A stretch of DNA of 64,000 nt, from the NCBI GenBank assembly GCA_023213315.1, contig JAKCPI010012501.1, positions 1 through 64,000 on the forward strand. Direction: 5' to 3'. The position numbers and the translations under genes were made by a program. Numbering within the stretch: the stretch's first letter is position 1; each line of letters opens with the position of its first letter. This stretch comes from Euborellia annulipes (taxonomy: Eukaryota > Arthropoda > Insecta > Dermaptera > Anisolabididae). A model generated the notes under the pieces. The model had not been told where the DNA came from. It saw only the letters and a list, made by a program, of their open reading frames with translations, and did no database searches. Positions 24,301 through 36,300 of this stretch are shown here, in pieces.

Positions 24301-27300
24301 ATTGAGATGTAATGAAAGAAGAGCAAAAATTTAGAATTTTCTCGCTATTAAAAGGTAAATATTAATAAATGCATTTGACCTCTAACATAAAATTCATCTG
24401 AATATCGCAAACTAATTCTTTAATTTTTTTTTTTAGGACGCTTAATAAACAAATAAAAAAGTAAAAATGAATATCGAAGAACTAAGTGAGATGCGTGATG
24501 TGCTTAGTTACTTCACACTTTATAATAAATAGCCAGCGATGGTGAAGAAGCTAAATTGTTTCTATTTCACCCTCTCGGCTCCTCCGGCCATTCAGGAGTT
24601 TGTATATATGGCTGATTCTCAACAAAATTCGAAAATGACTTTACTGAGCTGATCCATTTTTTTTTAGCACAAGTCAGACAGAGTTTAAGACTTGTTTGAT
24701 TAAAATATCTCCAACCTTTTTGAGTTTGAAATGAAAATTCGAAAATGAGGCAATCACAGGTCAGTGATGGAACGATTTTTATTTTAATATTATTCTACAA
24801 CCAATTAAAAACTATGAAATGCACCAATTATTTTTACTTTCTCTTAAATATATAGAGAGAGAAAGTATTGGATTCATGTCAAAAATTCAATGTCGAGATT
24901 TTGATGGATATACACGTTTTGAGGTCCCCTGAATCCAAAAAAGTGGTTTTCGCGACATGGTCTGTCTGTCTGTGGTGTGTGTGTGTCTGTGAACAAAATT
25001 CTCACGAACGGAAAGAGCTAGGAGATTGATATTTGTGACCTGACACGAAGCTTTTGAACAAAATCGACCAAAGAGTACTAGTACTTTACTAATGTTGTTT
25101 TTCAGTTTTTTCGATTTTCTCAAAATTCGCTTCAAGGATATTAATTAAAATTCATAAATCATTATTTTTTAGATGCTCTTTCAATTGTATATTCTCATTT
25201 TGCCGTTGAAATCTTCTGAAGACCACTTTACTTCTCCAATCTTTTCTAATGAGTACAGGAGTAAAGTGGTCAGAAGATTTCAATGGCAAAATGAGAATGT
25301 ACATTTTAAAGAGCATCTAACAATAATGGTTTATGAATTTTAATCAAAATCTTTGGACCGATTTTTCAGAAAACCGGGAAAAACAAAAAAGCACATCAGT
25401 AAAGTACTAGTACTTTTTGGCTGATTTTGATCAAAAGCTTATTTTCACGCTCCAGGGAGATGTCTAACTTAAATATAAATTTCCAACCTCATAGATCAAT
25501 TCCTTCATGCTGAAAATTGAACATACACACACAGACAGACAGACCATGTGGCAAAAAGCACTTTTTTGGATCCAGGGGACCTCAAAACGTGTATATCCAT
25601 CAAAATCTCGACATTGAATTTTTGACATGAATCCAATACTTTCTCTTTATATATATAAGTAAGAGAAAGAGTTTTTAAATTGATTGTGGAATAATTTTTA
25701 ATAGATTTGAAGAATATAAATTCCTACTCAATCTCCAATTTGCCACAGGTGTCTACGAGCGGAGTGTAATCGCCGCGGCGATTCTCGATTTCCATGGCAA
25801 CAGCTGCATACGTTTTGTTCCCCGAACCCGAGAAACTCATTACATCTATTTGCTGAAAGGAGCTGGGTGAGTGAGCGCCTTTTTTCCCATTTTGTGGTTC
25901 CTTAATAGGCTTTCTATTGCCTAGAAGTTATTAATATCTAAAAGGGAAATTACTCTAATTAGATTTCGTCCTCGGAATTAAGATTGAATTGTTTCGTTCT
26001 CTGCCACGGGATGGGATTTGGCCCACCGTCAAAATAAATCCCATTAAATTAATAGGGCTGAGGTCTGAATGGCCGGGAAAACAAAAAAATTTCGATTCTA
26101 GGCTCTACAGGAGGCAAGAGCCAAAAAGCCCAACTATTTCGAAAATTCGCCAACAGATGGCAAGGCTATATTTAATCTCATTTATTTGTTTGATTTTCGT
26201 TGATCCTTTTAAATATTATTATATATATATCATTTATAACAGCATAAACATATCTAATTAGCAAAGTGCCCAACTCTATTTTTGTTTATTTTTTAGAGAA
26301 ACATTTCATTGTTATTGTTAGAGCCACTGTTAAACACTTTTCGAACTGAAAAATTTGAATTTTACGCTCTTACCCAGTTCAGGGCATAAGGAGAATGATA
26401 TTTTTCAACAGAAAATACAATAAATTGATTTTCGAAAAAAATTGGAGTTAGACACTTTGCTAATTAGTGCGTCGATATATAGTTATAGTCTTATAAGTGA
26501 TCTGATAATGCCGGCTGTTAGACTAGCCTGCCATCTTTTGCAAGAGTGCCCAACTATTTGGTCGTTAATTTTTAAATAAATAAGAAATTTATTTTTGACT
26601 TCGCCCCCATTTCATTTAATTATTATAGGTTGGATATCAATCAATGATTTTTACATTTTTAGACTTTAAAAAAAATTACACTTTTCATAATAGAGTTTTT
26701 TCCTTTGCGGAACCAAAGTTTTTCATCCTGCGGAAAAATTTGTTGCTCTGATATCTGAATATCCCTATCTATGTATATGTGTTTGGGAAAATTCGGGGGG
26801 AGGGCCCGGGCCCCTAACCCCCCCCCCCCCCTTATATACGCCCCTGATCACAGTAGTATAACAAGTTTTATTATTTTTATTAAAGCTCTTGTGGTTTGTA
26901 TTATTATTATTCCGGGAGTTTTAATTCTAGACCACATTTGTATTAATTATTTATTAACGCTTTTGATTTGTTTTTACGATTGCATTAACCTTCGATTAAT
27001 GAGGAAAAGTTAAAAATTACTCAACTTATTTTATCACGACTTTATTTGTTTGCAAAGTAGATAAACTACTTGATAAAATAAACTGAGCTAATTATTAATA
27101 AAAAAAAAAAACAACTTATCGTTCCGTTTTAATGGTAAGTCAATAGAAATTATTTCATCCCCCACCAGCAGGTAGTTAGTTGGTTGGTTGGTTGCTCGGG
27201 GTTGTATTTAACTAACTAAAGATGGGATAAATAATAAAGGCATTTTAATAAATTGACTTATTCAAATAACTCTACGTACGAGTTCAGAGATGATAATCTC

Positions 27301-30300
27301 TCTTCTCTCTCTGCATCTTATCTCTTTCTCTCTATCGCTATTTTAGTACATCGACATTCACTAAAGAGGATTCAACAAGGGAAGGGGCTTACTAAAAAAT
27401 GTTTTTTTCGTCTTAAGGGGCGATACGTCGGTTTTTTAGGGGATTATTGGAACAGAAAGTTATAGTTGTTTTAATGATGGCTATTTGAAACCGCATGGTC
27501 CTGAAGAAGGAGTCATTATGGCTCCGAAACGTTGACCTATAGCAGAAGGAGTTAATCCAAATAAATTGGCCTGGAAATTATCTCCGGATTTTATTTATTC
27601 ATTCTTCTCAATGAAAATTAATATTTTGTTATCAATCAAATACAGAAAAACAAACTGTTAGCTACAATAATTTAAATTTTTTGTTTTAATTAAATAATCA
27701 CATATTAATTAAGAAAAATTTAAACTAAGTTTAGATGATTAGTTAAAAATTAACTGTCAAATAGTTGAGCATTCTAGCAAAAGATGGCAGGCTAGTCTAA
27801 GAGCCGGTATTATCAGATCACACATTAGCCTATATTTATGCTTTTATAAATGATATATAATATAATGTTATGGAGAAGAAAAAACATGCGAATGCTTTCC
27901 ACGTTAAAATAATTTATTTGTAGATATTTCGGTATGCCCCACGCAAATCATCCTCAGTGCATCAAATTGTACGATTGTGGAGCGTTTTACAAACTCATAA
28001 AATGCATGAGAAAACATTCTATATATGGATGGGACAACATCTAAATAAGTAAGTCACTGAGAGAAATATAGCATCTACATTAGGGGTGGCCGCAAAAAAC
28101 AAAATTTTTTAATTTCTTTCGGCCGAACCTCCTAAAAGTTGTCTTTTGGCTAGAAAATGATAATGCCAAAGTTTTAGCTAAATTGAGTAACGTTAACCCG
28201 TGCCTCATCGGGGTTCAAATTTTGAAAAAGTGCGATTTTATCTAAAAATTCGCTGTTTTTATTTCATAAACGAAAACAAAGTATCGTAAAAAAATAAATC
28301 TTGGCTCATTTCATAGCAAATTTAATTCTCTTGAGGTTTTATAATCACCATTTTTTCATTAAAACTTATAGATTTAGTGATATTTACAAATTAGCATTTC
28401 GGTTTTGATATCTTTCTGAAAAATAAGTGGAAAATCACAATAGAGACCAGCGTTTTCCAAACTCTCTAGGGAGGCGCGGGCTAGTCTAAGGTGAGGCGCG
28501 AATATTCGCCACCAATATCAATTTTCCAAATGATTGCTAATTTTATAAATAAAATAATAAAATAATTTAGAAGCTTCTGGGACTGAGTTTTTAATTAAAA
28601 TAATAAATATGAATAAATAAAAAAATATTTTTTTGAAGCTCACCATAGGCGAGCATTGTTAATTATTTTATTTATTACGATTGGATAAGGGGTTGAAAAA
28701 TTGAAAAGAATGTTTTTAAAATTTATTTTAGCATAATCGAAGCCAAATAAATAGAAAAGATTGAAAAAATAGCCTTGATAGGGGGATGAAGGGTTGATTA
28801 TTTAAGAAAGGCCTTGGAATATTCCAAATCACTTGTTGAGATTTTTTTCCAGTTATAAATAAAGTTAGATTAGAGAAAAATGTATTTTTTTACTTTTAAT
28901 AAAAAGGGAATTGCTATGTCCATCTATTTTTATTCCTATAAAGAGATAAGAGAGGCGAATCTCTCGTTCAGTCGAGTCGAGAGCGTTGCCGGCTGGCAGG
29001 CGCGGAGCTTTTGCTCTTATTTATTTGTGTTTAAAGTGAATCAAAGTGAATAATTAATATAGTGCAATCCACCCTGACCTCGCCCTCAACGAGCACACCC
29101 TCTTGAGTGTTTTATTAAAGGTAATTATTATGCATTTTATCGTTGAAAAAAAAAAAAAAAGATAGAAACAAATAATTTGACTGCGAAAAACGATTATTTT
29201 GAATATGAAATTAAATATTTTGCATTTCACTAAGGGTAGAGGGTGAATATAAGGGGGGGGGGGAGGGGGGAGTGCAGGTGGCATTGAAAAAAAAATTAAT
29301 TTTTTATTTTTTGTCTTTTTAACACCTTTTTTTCTCATTCACACTCACACACACATTCACACACTCTTTTCGGCAACTCAGTCAATATAAGAGTTTATAC
29401 GATAACCGTTATTAATTAATAATATACATATTGGGGGTGCAGGCATTTCAATTTAAGCCATTTGGGACTGCCAGGGGTCCGAACCCTCGACGTTCGGTAT
29501 AGAAGGTAGGCACGCTACCAACTACACCAAGCCTGAGGGCATTTTTTAATCAAATTTCTTTAATATACTTTTACTCAGGGGTGGATTAAGGGTTGAAAAA
29601 TAATTTCAAAATAAAATTAAAATTAAAATAATTATTTATAAATGAATTCATATTATTTTGAGAATAATTTCGCGGTGAAGGCTCGCATTTCCTTAAAGGG
29701 GGGGGGGGGAGGTATGAAGACATGAACCAGGGGGGGGGGTTAATGCCCCATCCCCTATAATGCACAAAGATATTAATGTTTTTTAATACTTTTACTAAAA
29801 AATAAATGCATTCCGTTTGAGTTAAAATTTATATTTAATATTTAGCAAATAGGATAGTGGGGTAGAAACATTTTAATGTCATTCTAAAATTTCTTTTTAT
29901 TGGGGCGGAATTAATTTTTGAGAATTTCGAAACTCTCATAAACAGGTAATAATAACACTGGGTAACTTAGGAACCCATCCAATCCCTTGCAGAATTTTTT
30001 CATTAGGTAGAAAAGTCAGATATGTTTAGTCCACTTAGAATTTTACTGGGGTGAGTTACCGCATCTTTTTGTATATAGAACTAATCTCAATTCGGATTGG
30101 AATTTTTACTTTCTCTTACCTATATGTATAAGTTAATATCACATATAGAGAGAGAAAGTATTGGATTCATTTCAAAAATTCGATGTCGAGACTTTGATGA
30201 ATATACACGTTTTGAGGTCCCCTCCAAAAAAATGTTTTTTGGATGGTCTGTCTGTGTGTCTGCTTGGGTTCAATTTAAAGCATGAAGGAATTGAGCTAGG

Positions 30301-33300
30301 AGGTTGAAATTTTATATTTAACTTTGGCACCCCCCTAGTGCGTGAAAATAAGATTTGAGAAAAATATTTTTCTTCAGGAATGAAAGTTAGAAAAAACGAA
30401 GCCAGAATTTTTTCTTTAAAAATATATTTTAACAGCTGACGTTTCCGCTTTGGTCAACGCCATCCTCGGAGCTGTTAGTGGTATTCGATTCGTGCTATAT
30501 TTCACAAAATATGAATAGTTTACGAGATATAAGCAAAAACCTGAAGATTTCTCAAACTTTTGAGGTTTTTGTCCCCCTCCCCTCCCCCCACACGGTCCTC
30601 GAGGTCGAAAATTTATGATTGGCATTCAAGAGTAGCCCCAAATAACCAGTAAAAATTTCATTCCCTTCGGAATATTTTCCCGGCAAAATGTTATATCGAA
30701 TGGTCTCTATTGTGATTTTCCACTTATTTTTCAGAAAGATATCAAAACCGAAATGCTAATTTGTAAATATCTCTAGATCTATAAGTTTTTAATGCAAAAA
30801 GATGTGTGATTTGTGTGAACAAAATACCTCAAGAGAAAAGGTTGAAATTTGCTATGTAAGAGGCCATGGGAGACGAGCTTGAAAATCGACCAAAAAGTTA
30901 GATTTACTGATTCAATTTTTATTTTTTTTCGATACTTTGTCAAAATTTGCTCGATTTTTTTTGAAATTAAAAATCAAGATTTTTTAGACTATAAAATCGT
31001 ACATTCTCACTTTTCTTGAAACTTTGAAGACCCCGTTACCTGTACTCAAGAAAAGGGGGGGGGTGTGAGGCACGGTCAACTCGTTACCAATTAAAAACTT
31101 TGGCATTATCATTTTCTAGCCAAAAGACAACTTTTAGGAGGTTCGGCCGAAAGAAATTAAAAAATTTTGTTTTTTGCGGCCACCCCTAATGTAGATGCTA
31201 TATTTCTCTCAGTGACTTACTTATTTAGATGTTGTCCCATCCATATATAGAATGTTTTCTCATGCATTTTATGAGTTTGTAAAACGCTCCACAATCGTAC
31301 AATTTGATGCACTGAGGATGATTTGCGTTGGGCATACTGCAAATAAATTATTTTTACGTGGAAAGCATTCGCTGGTTTTTTCTTCTCCATAACCTTAATT
31401 CAATCGTCCCAGCATACTTGGTTTCGTTTACTTCAGATATATATATATATAATAACATTTATAAATTAATCAATAAAAATCAACCAAATGCATTAGATTA
31501 CACTGTGCTACAAGAAAAAAATTCCTTCAGATTCTTAAGTAAAATAACCTCCTGAATCCAAATATGACCTTCGTTTTCCCCCAGCAGGTACCGTTTTAGG
31601 GGGGGAGCCCCCTACTTATTTCCACCCCTTTTCGTTAATTATAGGGCCACGAAAAAAATTTGGAGGGATGAAAAGGAATATTTTAGCCTTAACATTTCTT
31701 CAGAAGGTCTGGAGAAGTGGAAAGTTAAAAAACATTAACATTTGGATCCAAGGGGGGGGGGGGATGTGGGGGAGGATTTTGTCCCTTTAAATGCAAAAAA
31801 ATCATTAAAAATGATCGATTTTTTCCAATTTTTTCACTGATTTTCTACATATTCCAGCTGACAGACCCACCTCACCCTTCCTTAAACATCCCTCAACTAA
31901 AAAAAAATATATAGGTAAAAGCGGGTGGGGTGTGGGCGATTCCGATACCCTTGCAAGAAGAATTTTTTTCAATTATTGACAAGAAATAATTTCTACTCCA
32001 TTAGATAAAATATGGAAATATTGAAGGACATTTTAGAATCCGTATATTTAACTTTAAATTCGTAAAGATCAGCCCAAAAAAATGAAAGTTAGCCGCATAT
32101 TTGCCAATTTGACTAACTGAGCTGTGAATCTTCCATCTTCTTGCAAGGGCTTCGGAATCGCCCACACCCCACCCGCTTTATCCTATATATTTTTTTTTAG
32201 TTGAGGGATGTTTAAGGAAAGGTGAGATGGGTCTGTCCGCTGGAATATGTAGAAAATCAGTGAAAAAATTGGGAAAAATCAGAAAAAATCGATCATTTTT
32301 AATGATTTTTTTGCATTTAAGGGACAAAATCCTCCCCCACATCCCCCCCCCCTTGGATCCAAATGTTAATGTTTTTTAACTTTCCACTTCTCCAGACCTT
32401 CTGAAGAAATGTTAAGGCTAAAATATTCCTTTTCATCCCTCCAAATTTTTTTCGTGGCTCTATAATTAACGAAAAGGGGTGGAAATAAGTAGGGGGCTCC
32501 CCCCTAAAACGGTACGTGCTGGGGGAAAACGAAGGTCATATTTGGATTCAGGAGGTCATTTTACTTAAGAATCTGAAGGAATTTTCTCGGGGCCAGAAAA
32601 AAAAGTTTCATTTTGTAGCACAGTGTTATTAGCTACCATGCTGACATCTCTTGGTAAATTTTCGTATTAGGTGATTTTTTTGGGCTTACTTCTTAAGACA
32701 CACAACCCCATCTTATCGGCGTAACAGCTTCGCTCCTACTCCTCCTTTAAACTTTGACCTCAGAGGTAGAGCATTAGTTATATTGATTACGTCAGGAAGG
32801 GATAAAAAATTTCCCGTTACTAATTAATTGAGAAAAAATTTTAATTATAGACCACATTTTTGTATTAAATATTTATTAAAAATATATAAATACTGTACAA
32901 CGTTTCGACTGTTTACGGCTTCAGAATAATCAGTCGAAACGTTGTACAGTATTTATATATTTTTAATAAATATTTAATACAAAATAGTGGTCTATAATTA
33001 AAAATTCTCCTAATAATAATATTTCAAACCACAAAAGCATTAATAAACATAATTGAGAAAACTTTTGGAGTTTAGGCTTTCACAGTTGTTATCATTAGTA
33101 AAAGAATTAGGTTTTCAGTTTAACTGTGGTTTCTTTGTAAAAATTACAACGTTTCGGCCAGTGGCGTCCTTCCACTTTTTTTTTGGGGGGGGGGGGATTT
33201 TTTTTGGGGGGGGGGATTTTTTTTTTTTTTTATTTAATTATAAAACAAAACTAAAAACTAAAAAAAACATATTTATTTTATTTATTTTTTATTTTTTTTT

Positions 33301-36300
33301 TTTTTTTATATTATTTGTTTTGTTTTTTTTTTATTTAATTAAAATAAATAATAAAAAAAAAAAAAATTTGGGGGGGGGGGGGCCCCCCCCCCCCCCCCCC
33401 CCCACTCGTTTCGGCCACTCATTCTGTGGCCTTCTTCAGGTACAATTCAGCTAAGATTACAAAGGTTGTTACATCTGTGACAATCTCAATTGAACTCTCA
33501 ATTGAATGTAGGGGCGCTGCGATCGCTCATGTGTAGATGGCGTGCAGGTCGAGAAGCGGCAGCCATCTTGTTTTCTCAACCAGTTCAATTGAGATTGTCA
33601 CAGATGTAACAACCTTTGTAATCTTAGCTGAATTGTACCTGAAGAAGGCCACAGAATGAATGGCCGAAACGTTGTAATTTTTACAAAGAAACCACAGTTA
33701 AACCGAAAATCTAATTCTTTTACTAATTGAGAAAACAGTTGAGTGCTGCTAGTCACACCATATTTTAATGAATATTTTTAAATTAAATAGAGAGATGAGG
33801 AATTTGAAATTAGCAAATTTCCAATAAACCTTTAAGATTATTAAATATCATTTGTACTCGATTTCCAATGGAATTTGACAAAAGAGAGCAAAAAATCTGA
33901 CGTGACTTGATAATAAAATGCCTTTATTGAATTGCAGATGTAGCAGTTCAGTGGGCCGTCGAGGAGCCCGCGGAGGCCAACAGGTGTCCTTGGGGCCTGG
34001 CTGCATCTACAAGGGCGTCATCATCCACGAGTTGTTGCACGCTCTCGGCTTCTGGCACGAGCAGAGCCGACCAGACAGGGAGGAGCATGTCCAGGTCCTC
34101 TGGCAGAATATCCTTCCAGGTAGGATTCGACAATCAATTAAATAAAGATTTTAATTTAATGAACGCCCAGAATTTGAACACGGGTCTCTCCGCGCAGAGG
34201 GAACCTGTTACGATCATCTCCAAAAGTAAAGGAAAAAATTATTATTATTTGAAATTCCTAGAGGGATTTATTTATCCGAGGTGTTTTCGTGTACGACGAG
34301 GCCCAACCTGCCTCTGGCACCTGGTCAATCAATTGCCAATCGCGTCAATTGCCACCAAGACGTTCAAATAGCGTCTCCCGGAGACGCCGCTCTCCAAAGG
34401 CGACCCTCCCGCGTCTTAAAATTTCCTGAATATCTTTTGAATAACTTATTAATAGAAATCACAAAAAACACTTAATGGGTGAATTCCTGATGAAGAAATT
34501 TTGAGTTTGAATATTTAATTTCCAATAAAGCGAATCGATGCAATATCAATTTATAACATAAAAGGAAAAATAAAAATCTGGTGTGACTGGTCGCACAGCA
34601 CACAAATTCTTCTTAGCATATGTAATTGAAAGTTGTCGAACCAATAGAATAAAAAAATGATCATCTCAATAAAACTGCTGCTTGTGAACAAATTAATTGC
34701 CCTAAACTGGTCATTATAGGTCTTCGGACGTTATGCACCCATTCCAAAAAAAAAAACTTTTAAATTAATTATCATTTGTGCAAATCGATATTTTATACGA
34801 TTAACAACTTCTGCCCACTTATAAGGGCAAACTGCCATCTCTGAGGAAGGTCCGAAACGTCAGCTGAGTGATATTCAATTCAAACAGCTCGTTTATTTCT
34901 CATATCGTTCGTTCTTTCGTTAAAATTTAATTGCCCGAAAGTCGATTCATTTTTTTGACAGGAATAAAATTGAATTTGTATGAAAAAATATGCGATGGCC
35001 TCGCTGGGAGTTGGGCTACTCTACTTTGGGGCTGACTATAAATATTACGGGCAGTCAAAGTGAGGGTTAAATCTTATTAAAGCAGAATTATGTACAAAAT
35101 TGAGCTTTAATCTGTCCTGTCAACGTTTTAATATTTGCCTAAGAGGAAAATAAAAAAAGAGCATTTGAAATGTTGTCAAAATAAATATAAATAGTATTTT
35201 ATAAACGCAAAGCTAAAATGGAGCGCCGATAATTAGAATCGGGTCTGATAGATGAGAGAGAGCTCTATTAATTGACAACATTAATCGGCTCCAAATTATA
35301 TCAATATTAGCAGCCAGCATCTGATCTCAATTACACTATTACTATTATTATTTCTCTCTCTCCCCTCCCCCTCCCCTCCCCCCCCCCACACCCCCAAGGG
35401 ATTAATTCCTGTGTCCTAAGAGAGCCTAAAAGGGGGGGGGGAGTCAAAATGACCATGAAATAATAATTCAATTCCCTCGTCATTGGAACAAGCTCCCTTC
35501 CCCAAAACCTACAATCTTCAGACTCAACAGGCATCTTCTCAGTTCCCGCAGTTGAGTTCCCCTTTTGTTTTTATTTTCTTCCTGGCTGCATGCGACCTCT
35601 GGTCACTCATTTTAGGTCTTCGGACCTTATGCACCCATTCCCAAAAAAATGAATTCCCGATTGCTTTAGTTCTAGTTGCTTGCAATCTTATCCGCCAGAT
35701 AGCATTTAGCAAACAAGTAGACGTTTTAACCTTCGAGTTTGTTTGTTTTTTAATTTATTTAAGGTCTTTTTTTGGCATCTGAGGCCATTGGAATTGGAAT
35801 TGGAATTGATTTTTTCACTTTGGGTCTTGGCTAGTTAACTATGATCTGGGCTCTTATTTAATCATAATATGTTGCTGGGTTTGTGTTTTGTATTAAAAAA
35901 AAAAAGTAATATCATTTTGCATTAGCATGAATATTTCATTTATTGCTGCGCCTAGAGAGGAATTATTTTATGGGATACCGCAAGTGGGAGGCTTTCCGGG
36001 AAATAATTGCCCTCCTACGAGATGAATAAAGTTTTTTGGCCCTTTGAAAATAAAAAGTTTATAAAACAAGTCTCAGATGTTCTATTAATGTCCCAAACAT
36101 ATGTGCTAGCCTATAAATTTTTTTTTTCTCCCAAAGTTATTCTTAAAGAGATGAAAAAAAAAAAATTATTTTGAAATTCAAATAAAATGTGGCGTGTGGA
36201 ACGTCCCCTGGCAATTGGTTAAAATCCCTAAATGGATATTTATTTATTAACTAGCCGCGCTGCCCGCCTTTGGCGGACCCTCGCTTTTCCTAATTATTAC

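Larger units (their letters stand above)
8732..24678. repeat. Large composite inverted repeat (about 16 kb) in astacin intron 4
   Basis: The left arm (8732-about 14885) and right arm (about 20570-24678) are inverse complements over long stretches: ends TCTGACTTGTGC/GCACAAGTCAGA; the P/S-rich frame at 9253-9576 versus 24180-23760; 10340-10549 versus 22009-22218; 13890-14160 versus 21300-21010; 14460-14885 versus 20995-20570. Arms differ by insertions: left 9628-9857 (SINE), 11440-13883 (nested transposons), about 14180-14449 (SINE); right about 22450-22911 and 23146-23773. The centre holds two further palindromes and a diverged third copy of arm sequence (about 15660-16010). It could be a segmental inverted duplication or a very large fold-back element. 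Confidence 0.8.
27880..31397. repeat. 3.5-kb inverted repeat in astacin intron 5
   Basis: The left arm (about 27880-28450) and right arm (about 30705-31397) are inverse complements: GGAGAAGAAAAAACATGCGA/..., GGGTGGCCGCAAAAAACAAA/TTTGTTTTTTGCGGCCACCC, CAATAGAGACC/GGTCTCTATTG. The spacer contains a SINE, a family B half and poly-G tracts. A diverged hammerhead-like motif lies near each outer end. Confidence 0.78.

Noticed and set aside
8732..24678. Maverick/Polinton or other large DNA transposon
   Set aside because: No polymerase B, integrase, ATPase or capsid-like frames are seen, only short decayed frames and nested small elements.
33053..33454. A 133-codon open frame rich in F, G and P
   Set aside because: It is a translation of homopolymer runs within a repeat arm.
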